From Promicromonospora citrea (lineage in GTDB: Bacteria > Actinomycetota > Actinomycetes > Actinomycetales > Cellulomonadaceae): a stretch of 64,000 nt of DNA. The position numbers and the translations under genes are program-made. The DNA is taken from positions 17,397-81,396 of the forward strand of contig NZ_JABEMG010000004.1 in assembly GCF_013004695.1 (NCBI RefSeq), written 5' to 3'. Below the pieces are notes generated by a model that was not told the DNA's origin, did not search any database, and worked only from the letters and a program-made list of their open reading frames with translations. Below, piece after piece: positions 43,898-52,051 of the stretch; position 1 is the first letter of the stretch; each line of letters begins with the position of its first letter.

Positions 43898-45172
43898 TCA
43901 GCCCCGGCGGAGGGCGCCGCGCGCGAAGGCGGGTGCCAGGGGGACGAGCGCGAGCACCAGCACCGCAGGCAGCACGAAGCCGAGGCGGAGGTTGTCGCCG
44001 CCCACCAGACCCGTGAGCACGGCGCCGAGCAGCGCGCCGACGTAGTTGAACTGGTTGAACCGTGCGATGACGGCGTCGACCCGCGCGCGGTCCGCCGTCG
44101 TCGTGGACGGGCCGGAACCGCTGCCGGAGCCGGCGCCCGCGATACGCCCCGCCGCGGAGAAGCTGAGCGGGGCGACGAGGGCGACCGCCCCGCCGAGCAC
44201 GGCGAAGCCGACCACCGCGGTGACGAGCGACGGGGCGAACACGATCAGCACGAGGGCGGCGAACGCCACGACGGCGCCCGCCCGCAGCAGCCGCGTGGCC
44301 CCGAAGCGGGTGACCAGCGCGTCGCCGGCCAGGCGCACGACGATCGCGCTCACGAGGTAGGGGAACGTGGCGAGCGGGACGAGGCTCGCCGAGGCGCCGA
44401 GGCTCGTGGCGAGATAGACCGGGCCCCAGGTCGAGGCGGCGGTGTCGACCATGTAGAAGACGACCAGGCCGAGGCCGACGAGCCAGATGGGGCGCCAGGG
44501 GACGGGTTCCGCCGGGGCGGGGATCGGCGTGGGTGCCGCGGGCGTCGCCTCGTACGACGGCACGACCGTCACGCCAGGCCCCGCCGTGCCGATCAGCCCG
44601 GGCATCGGCGCGCGCCCGGGCACGGTTGCCGGTGCCGTCCGCGGCAGGTACGGCGCGAGGGCCGCGAGCAGCGGTACCACGGCCACGGCGGCGCCGACGG
44701 TCAGCGGCAGGTGCCCGGTCGCCAGCGACGCACCGGCCGCGAGGATGCCGCCCGTGGTCCACCAGCCGTGCGACGACGGCAGGATCGGCCGCCCGTACCG
44801 CTCCTCGAGGGCGACGCCCTGCATGTTGGAGCCGGCGTCGACCAGGCCGAGCGCGAGGCCGTAGACCGCGACGCCGCCGACGAACACGGCGAACGCCGGG
44901 GCGAGCACCACGCCCGGCACGGCGACGAGCATGAGCACGAACGCGAGCCGCAGCAGGACGGCGCTGCCCGTGCGCCGCGCCGCGTGCTCGGCGACCAGCG
45001 ACCCCACGCCGGCGAGCAGCACCATCATGAGCAGCAGCCCCGACAGGGCTACCTCGTCCAGGCCACACCGGTCCAGGAACCGCGGCAGACGCGTGGTGAG
45101 GCTGATGAAGACGAATCCCTGGGCGAAGAACGCCGCGGCGACGGCGACGCGGGCGCCGGTCAGGCTGCTCAT
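43898..45172 (-). CDS. MFS transporter
   Basis: 424 residues, about 12 membrane segments, with GSLVAEHAARRTGSAVLLR as the loop after helix 2. A Pro/Ala-rich central cytoplasmic loop (about 195-225) separates the halves. Resembles fucose/sugar-proton or drug-type carriers without a decisive motif. The ATG at 45172 directly faces the yaaA stop. Substrate unknown. Confidence 0.8.
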   Translation of the reverse strand: MSSLTGARVAVAAAFFAQGFVFISLTTRLPRFLDRCGLDEVALSGLLLMMVLLAGVGSLVAEHAARRTGSAVLLRLAFVLMLVAVPGVVLAPAFAVFVGGVAVYGLALGLVDAGSNMQGVALEERYGRPILPSSHGWWTTGGILAAGASLATGHLPLTVGAAVAVVPLLAALAPYLPRTAPATVPGRAPMPGLIGTAGPGVTVVPSYEATPAAPTPIPAPAEPVPWRPIWLVGLGLVVFYMVDTAASTWGPVYLATSLGASASLVPLATFPYLVSAIVVRLAGDALVTRFGATRLLRAGAVVAFAALVLIVFAPSLVTAVVGFAVLGGAVALVAPLSFSAAGRIAGAGSGSGSGPSTTTADRARVDAVIARFNQFNYVGALLGAVLTGLVGGDNLRLGFVLPAVLVLALVPLAPAFARGALRRG

Positions 45173-45212
45173 GACCGCACATCCAACCGTCTGGCGGGCC
45201 GCGGTGCCAGCG

Positions 45213-46040
45213 TCAGGCGAGCACGAGCTCCAGGGTGCGGGGGCCGCGGGCGGTGCCGTCGCGCAGCGTGGCCTCGATCAGCGTCTGGTCCTTGCCCGAG
45301 CCGACCTCGGTGAGCACGACCGACCCCACGAGCTCCTGCGCGGCCTTGAGCACGTCCTCGCTGGTGCGGGCCTCGGCGTCGCGCCGCAGCAGGTGGCCGG
45401 CCAGCACGCCGCGCGTGTGCTTCGCGTTGTGCGACACCACCGTCCGCTTCCCGCCCGCCTCGCGCAGCACGCGCACCTCGACCCACTCGGCCGCGCCCTC
45501 ACCCGTCGTCCGGGGCCGCCAGGCCGCGACGTACGTCGCGGACCGGCAGTCGACGACGACGTCGCCCGCCGCGCGCTCGTCGAGCACCGGGCTCAGCACG
45601 GGCTTCCAGGCGGTGGCGAGGCGGCCGACGTCGGGCAGGCTCACGCCCATGCCGAGGCGGTAGGCGGGGACGCGGTCGTCGGGGCCGACGACGCCCCACA
45701 GGCCGGAGAAGACGAGGGTGCTCTCCCGGGCGCGGCGCGCGGCGTCGTCCGGCAGGTCGGCGAGGCCGGCCGCGGCGTAGAGGACGCCGGTGTAGACCTC
45801 GGCCGCCGGGCCTGCCGGCGCCTCGCGCAGAGTGGTGTTCCGCGCGACCTCGTCCGCCAGGCCGGCGCTCACGCCGAGCACCGACGTCGCGTCCTCGCGC
45901 GCGCTGACCTCGGCGAGCCGGTCCAGGAGCAGCTCGCGGTGAGCGGTGAGCTCCGGGTGGGCGAGGGTGGTGAGGTCGACCGGTGCGGCGCCGTCGGGCG
46001 CGGGCGTCTTGCCCTCGGAGGGCGGCAGGAGCAGGAGCAC
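45213..46040 (-). CDS. yaaA: YaaA-family peroxide stress/DNA-binding protein
   Basis: 275 residues. The N-terminal LLLPPSEGKT is the signature of YaaA (DUF328); the FSGLWGVVGPDDRVPAYRL core follows, and the C-terminal KHTRGVLAG region is typical. In E. coli YaaA lowers free iron during peroxide stress and the fold binds DNA. The GTG at 46040 has TACGCT six bases upstream, so leaderless translation is likely. Divergent from rnpB. Confidence 0.88.
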   Translation of the reverse strand: MLLLLPPSEGKTPAPDGAAPVDLTTLAHPELTAHRELLLDRLAEVSAREDATSVLGVSAGLADEVARNTTLREAPAGPAAEVYTGVLYAAAGLADLPDDAARRARESTLVFSGLWGVVGPDDRVPAYRLGMGVSLPDVGRLATAWKPVLSPVLDERAAGDVVVDCRSATYVAAWRPRTTGEGAAEWVEVRVLREAGGKRTVVSHNAKHTRGVLAGHLLRRDAEARTSEDVLKAAQELVGSVVLTEVGSGKDQTLIEATLRDGTARGPRTLELVLA

Positions 46041-46113
46041 GCCACCAGCGTAGGCGGCCCGACGGCGTCGCCGCGCCCGCGAGCCGCGTGACGTGCGACG
46101 CCGCGCGGTGACG

Positions 46114-46119
46114 TACTCT
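46114..46119 (+). promoter_or_regulatory. -10 box of rnpB
   Basis: TACTCT lies exactly 7 nt before the predicted 5' end of RNase P RNA at 46127, giving an internal calibration for start sites in this genome. Confidence 0.7.
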
Positions 46120-46126
46120 TCTCCCT

Positions 46127-46530
46127 GCGGACGAGTCGGTCGGACGGTCGCGTCGGGTGCCTCCGGGTACCCGCCGAGGAACGTCCGGGCTCCACAGGGC
46201 AAGGTGGTGGCCAACAGCCACCCGGGGTGACCCGCGGGACAGTGCCACAGAAAGCAGACCGCCACCGGCTTCGGCCGGGGGTAAGGGTGAAACGGTGGTG
46301 TAAGAGACCACCAGCGCTGCCGGTGACGGCAGCGGCTCGGTAAACCCCACCTGGAGCAAGGTCAGACAGACTGTGTCGGAGGGCTGCCCGCCCGATCCTC
46401 CTCGGAGGAACACAGTCGGGTAGACCGCTCGAGCCCTGCGGCAACGCAGGGCCTAGATGGATGACCGTCGCCCGCGCCGGGGCAACCGGGCGCGGGAACA
46501 GAACCCGGCGTACAGACCGGCTCGTCCGCA
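46127..46530 (+). ncRNA. rnpB: RNase P RNA (class A)
   Basis: About 404 nt. The conserved core is plain: GAGGAACGTCCGGGCTCC near the 5' end, ACAGAAAGCAGACCGCC, GTAAGGGTGAAACGGTG, AGATGGATGACCGTC and, near the 3' end, ACAGAACCCGGCGTACAGACC. The ends GCGGACGAG and CTCGTCCGC pair (helix P1). It is the catalytic RNA that matures the 5' ends of tRNAs. A 6-bp stem (46535-46540 with 46553-46558) just past the end may be its terminator. Confidence 0.97.
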
Positions 46531-46665
46531 TTTAATGCTCTGACCTGCATCGGAGCATCAGTCGGAGGCTTCCAGGCGCGAGAACACGTTCGCAGTTGCG
46601 CCACGGGCGCGTCCCGGGGCCGGCGTGGTCGCCGGCCCCGGGGGTCTTCCACCGACGAGGGGTCG

Positions 46666-48753
46666 CTACCTCGCGTTGCCGAGGGAGATCCGGCGCCGCA
46701 GGGCCTGGGCCAGTGGTGCTTCCCACGCGTCGGTGCCCTCCGTCGGATCGGGACCGTCGTGCGGAAGCCGGGCCATCGTCTGCTTGGTGACGCGGATGGC
46801 CTCCCGGTCGCGCCGGGCGATGCGCCGGGCCAGGCGCTTGGCCTCGGCCCCCACCTTCTCGGTCGGGACGACGGATTGCACGAGCCCGCCCTCCAGCGCC
46901 TCCTGGGCATTGACGGCATCGCCGAGCAGCAGCATCGCGCGGGTCCAGCCGGAACCGATCTCGGCGACCAGGCGGTCCAGCACCTCGCTCGGACCCACCG
47001 GGATGCTGACGACCGTCTCGGGCGCGCGGAACCGTGCGTCCTCGGCGGCCACGCGCAGGTCGCTTGCGACCGCCAGCCCGAGCCCCGTACCGGCGACGTT
47101 GCCGTGCAGCGCCGCGACGGTCACCGCCGGGCAGGTGCGCCAGGCACGCAGCACCTCGTCGCCGAGCTCGACGAGGTTCCGGTAGCCGTCGGGGTCGTCG
47201 GTGGCGAGCTCGGCGAGCTCGTCCAGGTCGCCGCCTATGCAGAAGTGGCGCCCTTCGGCGCGCAGCACGACGGCGGCGACGTCGTCGGGCAGCGTCGTGA
47301 GCACGTCGCCCAGGGCGGTCAGCGTCGCTCGGTCGAGCCGGTTGTCGCCGTCGGGCCGCGTGAGGGTCACCACCAGCACGGCGTCCTCGCGGTCGACCAC
47401 GACGGGTCCGGCGGCGGACGCGCTCCCACCAGCGGCCACCGCCGCACCCGCACCCGCGGTCGCGGCTGGACGGGGTCGCCGCCGTACCGGCACCGAACGT
47501 GTTCCACGGAAGGCGAGGGTCTCGTCGTAGCCCACCGGCCCGGCGAGCTCGAGATCGAACCGCCGCAGCACCTCGGGGAACAGTGTCGTCGCTTCCAGGC
47601 GGGCCAGCGGCGCGCCCAGGCAGTAGTGCATGCCCACGCCGAAGGCGAGGTTGCGGCGGGGCGGGCGCGCGAGGTTCAGGTCGTGCGGCGAGTCGTAGGC
47701 GTCGGGGTCGTGGTTGGCCGCGGCGACCACGGCGTGCACGATCTGCCCGGCCTCCACCGGGATGCCGCCCGGCAGCTCCGTGTCCTGCGCTGCGTACCGG
47801 GTCATGAGCTGTACGGGCGACACGAAGCGGACCAGCTCCTCGACGGCGCCGTGCACGGCTTCCGGGTGCTCGCGCATCCACGCGGCCTGGTCGGGCCGGC
47901 GCAGCAGCTGCACCACGCCGTCGGACAGCAGGGACGTCGTCGTCTCGAGGCCCGCCTCGATCATGACGTTGAGCTGGGAGCCGGCCACCGCGCGCACCGC
48001 GGGGTCGGTCTCTGTGTCGAGCCACTCTCCCAGCGGGGAGTCCTCCGGGAGCCGGGGTCTGGGCTGGGCCACGAGCTGTTCCCAGTACGCGTTCCACAGC
48101 TTGCCCGCGCGGTCGGCCTGCGCCATCCGCGCCTTGCTCGGCGCGAGGTCGTGCACGTTCGAGAGCATGCGGCTCATCTCGCACAGCAGCGGGATGTCCT
48201 CGCGCGGCAGCCCGAGAACGATGCAGAGCACCGCCATGGGCAGCCGGTCGCCGACCAGGGCCCCGAAGTCGGCCTCGCCGTCGGCGCGCAGCACCGCATC
48301 GAACCGGTCGAGGTACTCGTGGACGGTCTGGACGATCTGCGGTGTGAGGTCGGCGACCGACCGCGGCGAGACGAACGAGCCAAGGCTGCGGCGCAGCGCG
48401 GCGTGCCCGGGCGGGTTGGTGCCGAGCGCGGAGTCGTGCAGGAACTTCAGGCCCGGATGCCGCACCCACGTCGGCTGGCGCGCGGTGCGCCAGGCGGCAT
48501 CCACGGTGCGCCAGCCTGATCCGCTGAGCACCTCGTGGTTCGCGTCGTGCGAGGTGACCATCCAGGCTCCCCACGGCATGCGCACCGCCGGGCCCATGGC
48601 CCGCAGCTCGTCGTAGACGGCGTGGGGGTCGGCGCGTCCTTCGGGCGTGCTCAGGTGCCGGATCAGCGTGGTCACACGGCGGCGGGACTTGCGGTCCGAA
48701 CTCGCTGCGACGGCGTCTGTCGTCTTCCGGGATCTGCCGGTGTGGTCAGGCAC
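46666..48753 (-). CDS. Cytochrome P450 fused to a crotonase (enoyl-CoA hydratase/isomerase) domain
   Basis: 695 residues in one uninterrupted frame. Residues 1 to about 415 are a complete P450: I-helix AGLETT, ExxR as Glu306 and Arg309, heme loop FGVGMHYCLG with Cys378. A Pro/Ala/Gly linker (about 420-445) leads to a crotonase domain with the oxyanion-hole segment HFCIGGDL (near 503), HGNVAGTGLGL (near 550) and RAPE with its Glu (near 576). The first catalytic Glu of hydratases is replaced (GTGLGL instead of GCEL), so isomerase-like or other chemistry is likely. The GTG at 48753 follows AAGGAG; longer starts are rejected. No ferredoxin gene is adjacent. Confidence 0.85.
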   Translation of the reverse strand: MPDHTGRSRKTTDAVAASSDRKSRRRVTTLIRHLSTPEGRADPHAVYDELRAMGPAVRMPWGAWMVTSHDANHEVLSGSGWRTVDAAWRTARQPTWVRHPGLKFLHDSALGTNPPGHAALRRSLGSFVSPRSVADLTPQIVQTVHEYLDRFDAVLRADGEADFGALVGDRLPMAVLCIVLGLPREDIPLLCEMSRMLSNVHDLAPSKARMAQADRAGKLWNAYWEQLVAQPRPRLPEDSPLGEWLDTETDPAVRAVAGSQLNVMIEAGLETTTSLLSDGVVQLLRRPDQAAWMREHPEAVHGAVEELVRFVSPVQLMTRYAAQDTELPGGIPVEAGQIVHAVVAAANHDPDAYDSPHDLNLARPPRRNLAFGVGMHYCLGAPLARLEATTLFPEVLRRFDLELAGPVGYDETLAFRGTRSVPVRRRPRPAATAGAGAAVAAGGSASAAGPVVVDREDAVLVVTLTRPDGDNRLDRATLTALGDVLTTLPDDVAAVVLRAEGRHFCIGGDLDELAELATDDPDGYRNLVELGDEVLRAWRTCPAVTVAALHGNVAGTGLGLAVASDLRVAAEDARFRAPETVVSIPVGPSEVLDRLVAEIGSGWTRAMLLLGDAVNAQEALEGGLVQSVVPTEKVGAEAKRLARRIARRDREAIRVTKQTMARLPHDGPDPTEGTDAWEAPLAQALRRRISLGNAR

Positions 48754-49348
48754 TGGGGACTCCTTCTTCAGCCAAGACACCTTCTCGTCTGCCGATGGAC
48801 AACGTTAAACATAACGCGCATACCGGGCAGGACAGGCGGCTCTTGCGGGTCGCCGTGTGACCATTACGTAAAAAAGTGACCATGAGGCAGGCATGTGACT
48901 ATGTGGGTAGTCTTGTGCGTCGTTGGCGCATCCCCGCAGCCTCGGCGACCGCCTTCCGGGCCGCCCCCGGTGTCGAAGACCCGCTGTCGGTTCGTCACGA
49001 ACGACACCGTCATCGCCGGGTCGGTCGGCGGAGAGGCGCGACGCCTCGGGAGGCCGCGGTGGACGAGGTCGAGCCCTCGGTGTGCACCGGGACGTTCCGG
49101 ACGCCGGCGCACCCGCAGACCCTCGCCATCACGGCCTGAGTCCCCAGCCGCTGGGGCTCGTCCCGAGCATCGCTGGATCGAGTCGCCACCGTCCTCGACG
49201 AGGCACGCCGGCACCTCGAGGTCATGCGGCACGATGCAGGTGCCGGTGGCGGCGCCGCACGGGCACGGCGCACGAAGACCTGTGTGAACGGCACGGCGCA
49301 CGTCGATGCCGTCTGCCGCTCGATGCCGTCCGACGTTCCAGGGGCAGG
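48754..49348. other. Intergenic region without a supported gene
   Basis: About 595 bp between the two P450 genes. Several open frames of 60-130 codons exist on both strands but none shows the local codon bias, a ribosome site or a familiar motif. It contains an inverted repeat CGTTA-AACA-TAACG (48803-48816) upstream of the fusion gene and an AT-rich patch with repeated GTGACCAT (48857 and 48876). Possibly decayed genes. Confidence 0.5.
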
Positions 49349-50605
49349 TCAGACGCGGGCAGGTGTGCGGGCGGTCTGGCGCTCGGGAGTGAACGTCACC
49401 GGCAGCGTGGACGGGTAGCGCGACCACGGCGAAGGCGCCCACGTGACCACCGGGTCGGTGAGCCTCAGGTCGAGCCGCTCCATGAGGCTCTCCACCGCGA
49501 TCTTGACCACGAGCCGCCCGGGTCGCTTGGCGGGGCACGCGTGCGGCCCGACGCCGAAGGACAGGTGCGACCGGTTGCCCGCCTCGAAGAGGTCGTCGCT
49601 GGTGCGTACTCGCGGGTCGTTGTTCGCGGCGGCCACGCCCATCACGATCGCGTCACCGGCGCGGATCCGCGCCGTGCCGAGGGTGCAGTCGGTCACGGCG
49701 TACCGGGCGGGCAGGTTCGCCACGGGCGGCTCGTTCCACAGCGTCTCGTCCATCGCGTCGTCCAGGCCGCGGCGCACGCCGGTGACGCGGCCGGTGTACC
49801 GGGGGTCGGTGAGCATGCGGCGCAGCGTGGCCGCGATCCAGGTCACGAGCATCTCGTTGGCCGCGCAGATCGCGATCACCATGGAGTGCACGATCTCGGT
49901 GTCGTCCTCGAAATTCGGGTGCTCGATAAAGCTGGTGGTCAGGTTCGGGCCTGGCTTCGCCCGGGTCGCGATGACGTGGTCCATCACGATCTGGTCCATC
50001 CGGACCAGGGCTGACGCGGGATCGCCGCCGTGCCCGAAGATCTCGCTCGCGCAGCGCAACAGGTCGACACCCTGCCGCTCGTCGAAGCCGAACATGCCCG
50101 ACACCGCCAGGAACGACACCGCCGCCGCATACTCGCCCATCAGGTCCGCGCTGCCCCGGGCGGCGAACGAGTCGATGAGCCGGGCGCAGACGACGCGCAC
50201 GAGCGCTGCCGTCCGGACCTCGTCCATGGCGGCGAACGCCTCGTCCACCGGGAGCCGCAGCCGCCGGTGCTCCGCGCCGTCCGCGAAGTACAGGTTCCGC
50301 CGTCCGTTCGGGGACAGGATGGCGTGCAGGGTTGACTGCGGTGGTAGCTGCTCTCTCCAGTGCCGTGGGTTCCGGGCGAAGACGCTCTCCGTGCGCATCA
50401 CCTCCATGACCTCGGCGTGCCCCAGCACGAGCCAGCCCGGTACGCCTGGCTCCAGGTCCACGGGGGCCACCGGCCCCCACTGGTCCTGCAGCTCGCGCAG
50501 TGCCGCAGTCATGTCCTCCGCACCGGTCAGGTCCACCAGCGCGACCCGGCCCCCGCTCCGCTGCGGTTCCAGGTCAGGCATGCCCCTCCACCCGTCGACA
50601 TCCAT
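49349..50605 (-). CDS. Cytochrome P450, conservon/CYP157-like, lacking the ExxR arginine
   Basis: 418 residues. The heme loop FGVGPHACPA with Cys357 and the following KRPGRLV are intact. The K-helix position reads Glu287-Thr-Leu-Trp290, so the normally invariant Arg is Trp. The I-helix is AANEMLVTW instead of AGxDTT. CYP157 members linked to Streptomyces conservons also lack ExxR and share the PVDLEPGVPGWLVLGH and FADGAEHRRLR segments as I remember them. The rest of a conservon (kinase, roadblock protein, DUF742 protein, GTPase) is absent nearby. An internal ATG at 50581 after GGAGG is an alternative start. Confidence 0.8.
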   Translation of the reverse strand: MDVDGWRGMPDLEPQRSGGRVALVDLTGAEDMTAALRELQDQWGPVAPVDLEPGVPGWLVLGHAEVMEVMRTESVFARNPRHWREQLPPQSTLHAILSPNGRRNLYFADGAEHRRLRLPVDEAFAAMDEVRTAALVRVVCARLIDSFAARGSADLMGEYAAAVSFLAVSGMFGFDERQGVDLLRCASEIFGHGGDPASALVRMDQIVMDHVIATRAKPGPNLTTSFIEHPNFEDDTEIVHSMVIAICAANEMLVTWIAATLRRMLTDPRYTGRVTGVRRGLDDAMDETLWNEPPVANLPARYAVTDCTLGTARIRAGDAIVMGVAAANNDPRVRTSDDLFEAGNRSHLSFGVGPHACPAKRPGRLVVKIAVESLMERLDLRLTDPVVTWAPSPWSRYPSTLPVTFTPERQTARTPARV

Positions 50606-50782
50606 CTCAGTGATCCATCGAAATCTGGGGCGACCTGCGTAGACGCCCGATCAGGCGTTTCTATCACGGGCAGCGGAGAACACGAAACACGCGGCGCTCA
50701 TCCCCACGGCGGCCAGGTCCGGGGCTCATGGTTGCGGCGCCTGGCTACCGGACCGACCGAGGACCAGGAGAACCGCGATCTG

Positions 50783-50986
50783 ATGGTCGAGACGACGGTC
50801 GGCGGGCGTCCTGCGCTCCTGGGCGTCCTCATCAAGGACCGCGGGTGCCTGCTGTACGTCGCCGACGGGGCCGGCGCCTCGATCGAGGTCCACGAGGCAT
50901 GGGGCGACGGGAAACCGTCCGGACCGACCTGCGGCCGGGCAGCGGACTTCGCGGGCGCGATCCTCGACAACCTCGAGCAGACCTGA
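50783..50986 (+). CDS. Small hypothetical protein
   Basis: 67 residues. Third-position GC is high over the whole length, which supports a gene, but there is no strong ribosome site (GGAG is 12 nt away) and coding-like sequence seems to extend further upstream without a clear start. No known motif. It might be the end of a decayed gene divergent from the conservon-type P450. Confidence 0.4.
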   Translation: MVETTVGGRPALLGVLIKDRGCLLYVADGAGASIEVHEAWGDGKPSGPTCGRAADFAGAILDNLEQT

Positions 50987-51000
50987 GGGAGGCCCGGCCC

Positions 51001-51879
51001 TCAGGACGCCGCGCCCAGCTCCGCGGCCAGCTGGATGCACCGCAGGCGGGCCGGCGAGTAGTCATAGGGCATCTTCGCCACGGCCTGGAACGCGCTCATC
51101 GTCCCGTGCGCGGGACCTCCGCCGGTCTCGTTCGCCTCCTCGTCAACGGTCACGGGGTGCGACGCGTCCCAGGACTCGACGAGGGCAGCGTCCTCCTGCG
51201 CCAGGCCGGACTCCTCGATGACGGCGTCGAGCGCCGTCTCGAGCGCGTGCCGCCGAGCAGCCACCTCGGCCACGCGGGGGTCGTCGACGGCGACCGTGTC
51301 GTCGAGCGCCTCCTCCGCGGCATCGACGCGGTCGGACTCCTCCCGCAGGTCAGGGCGGGTGGCGAGGGCGATATAGCGCGTGGCGTTGATGGCCGCGCCG
51401 AGCGGGCCGAAGATCCGCTCGATGACCAGGAGGTTGTCCAGCTCCGCCGGGCGCAGGAAGCCTTCGGGCAGGCGCTTGAGGCGGTGGGTGACGACGTCGG
51501 AGAGCAGGCCCATCCTGCTGCCCTCGGTGCGCATGCGCTGCACGGCGATCCTCTGCCGCCGGAGCTCCGCCTCCTGGGCGACGAGGGTCTCCTCGACGCG
51601 TTCGAGGATGCCCGCGATGTCACCGGCACCGGCGGAAGCGGTGTCGGCGAACGCGTCGCGGATGTCGTCGAGGGCGATCCCGGCGTCGGCCATCCTGCGG
51701 ACCCACAGAAGCCGGATCATGTCGTCGTACCCGTAGCGACGGCGGCTGTCACCGCCCCGCTCGGGCTCCGGCAGGAGGCCGATCTCGTGGTAGTGGCGGA
51801 TCGCCCGCGGGGTGGTGCCGACGAAGGCCGCCGCGTCACCGATCTTGACCTGGCGGGGCGGGACGAAGGACGAGTACAT
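51001..51879 (-). CDS. MerR-family transcriptional regulator
   Basis: 292 residues. The winged helix (about 10-75) starts KIGDAAAFVGTTPRAIRHYHEIGLLPEP, typical for MerR. A coiled coil follows (about 95-135), then a longer helical C-terminal half than in minimal MerR proteins, which may bind a ligand. No metal-binding cysteines. The ATG at 51879 follows GAGGAAGG. Divergent from an MFS exporter; a palindrome between them is a likely operator. Confidence 0.85.
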   Translation of the reverse strand: MYSSFVPPRQVKIGDAAAFVGTTPRAIRHYHEIGLLPEPERGGDSRRRYGYDDMIRLLWVRRMADAGIALDDIRDAFADTASAGAGDIAGILERVEETLVAQEAELRRQRIAVQRMRTEGSRMGLLSDVVTHRLKRLPEGFLRPAELDNLLVIERIFGPLGAAINATRYIALATRPDLREESDRVDAAEEALDDTVAVDDPRVAEVAARRHALETALDAVIEESGLAQEDAALVESWDASHPVTVDEEANETGGGPAHGTMSAFQAVAKMPYDYSPARLRCIQLAAELGAAS

Positions 51880-51943
51880 GTGCGGAGCCTTCCTCGGTGG
51901 GGTGCGACGTGAGTCCACGGGATCACATGCCGCTACGGAAGAT

Positions 51944-51959
51944 GCAACCCAGCGGTTGC
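51944..51959. promoter_or_regulatory. Candidate MerR operator
   Basis: GCAACC-CAGC-GGTTGC is a perfect inverted repeat between the divergent MerR and MFS genes. A TACACT at 52011-52016 may be the -10 of the MFS gene. Confidence 0.5.
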
Positions 51960-52051
51960 CTCGCGTCCGGTGCTGCCTGGTTCAGCGCGTCGAGCAGGAG
52001 TCTGCCCCACTACACTTCATCGCTCGGTAGGAGGCGGGCTACCAGGACGGG

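Noticed and set aside
48876..49294. Ferredoxin gene between the two P450 genes
   Set aside because: No frame shows the Cys pattern of 3Fe-4S ferredoxins; only a single Cys segment on the wrong strand.
48864..49538. Open frame of 224 codons on the - strand after the conservon-type P450
   Set aside because: It overlaps the P450 3' end in another frame and has no codon bias or motif.
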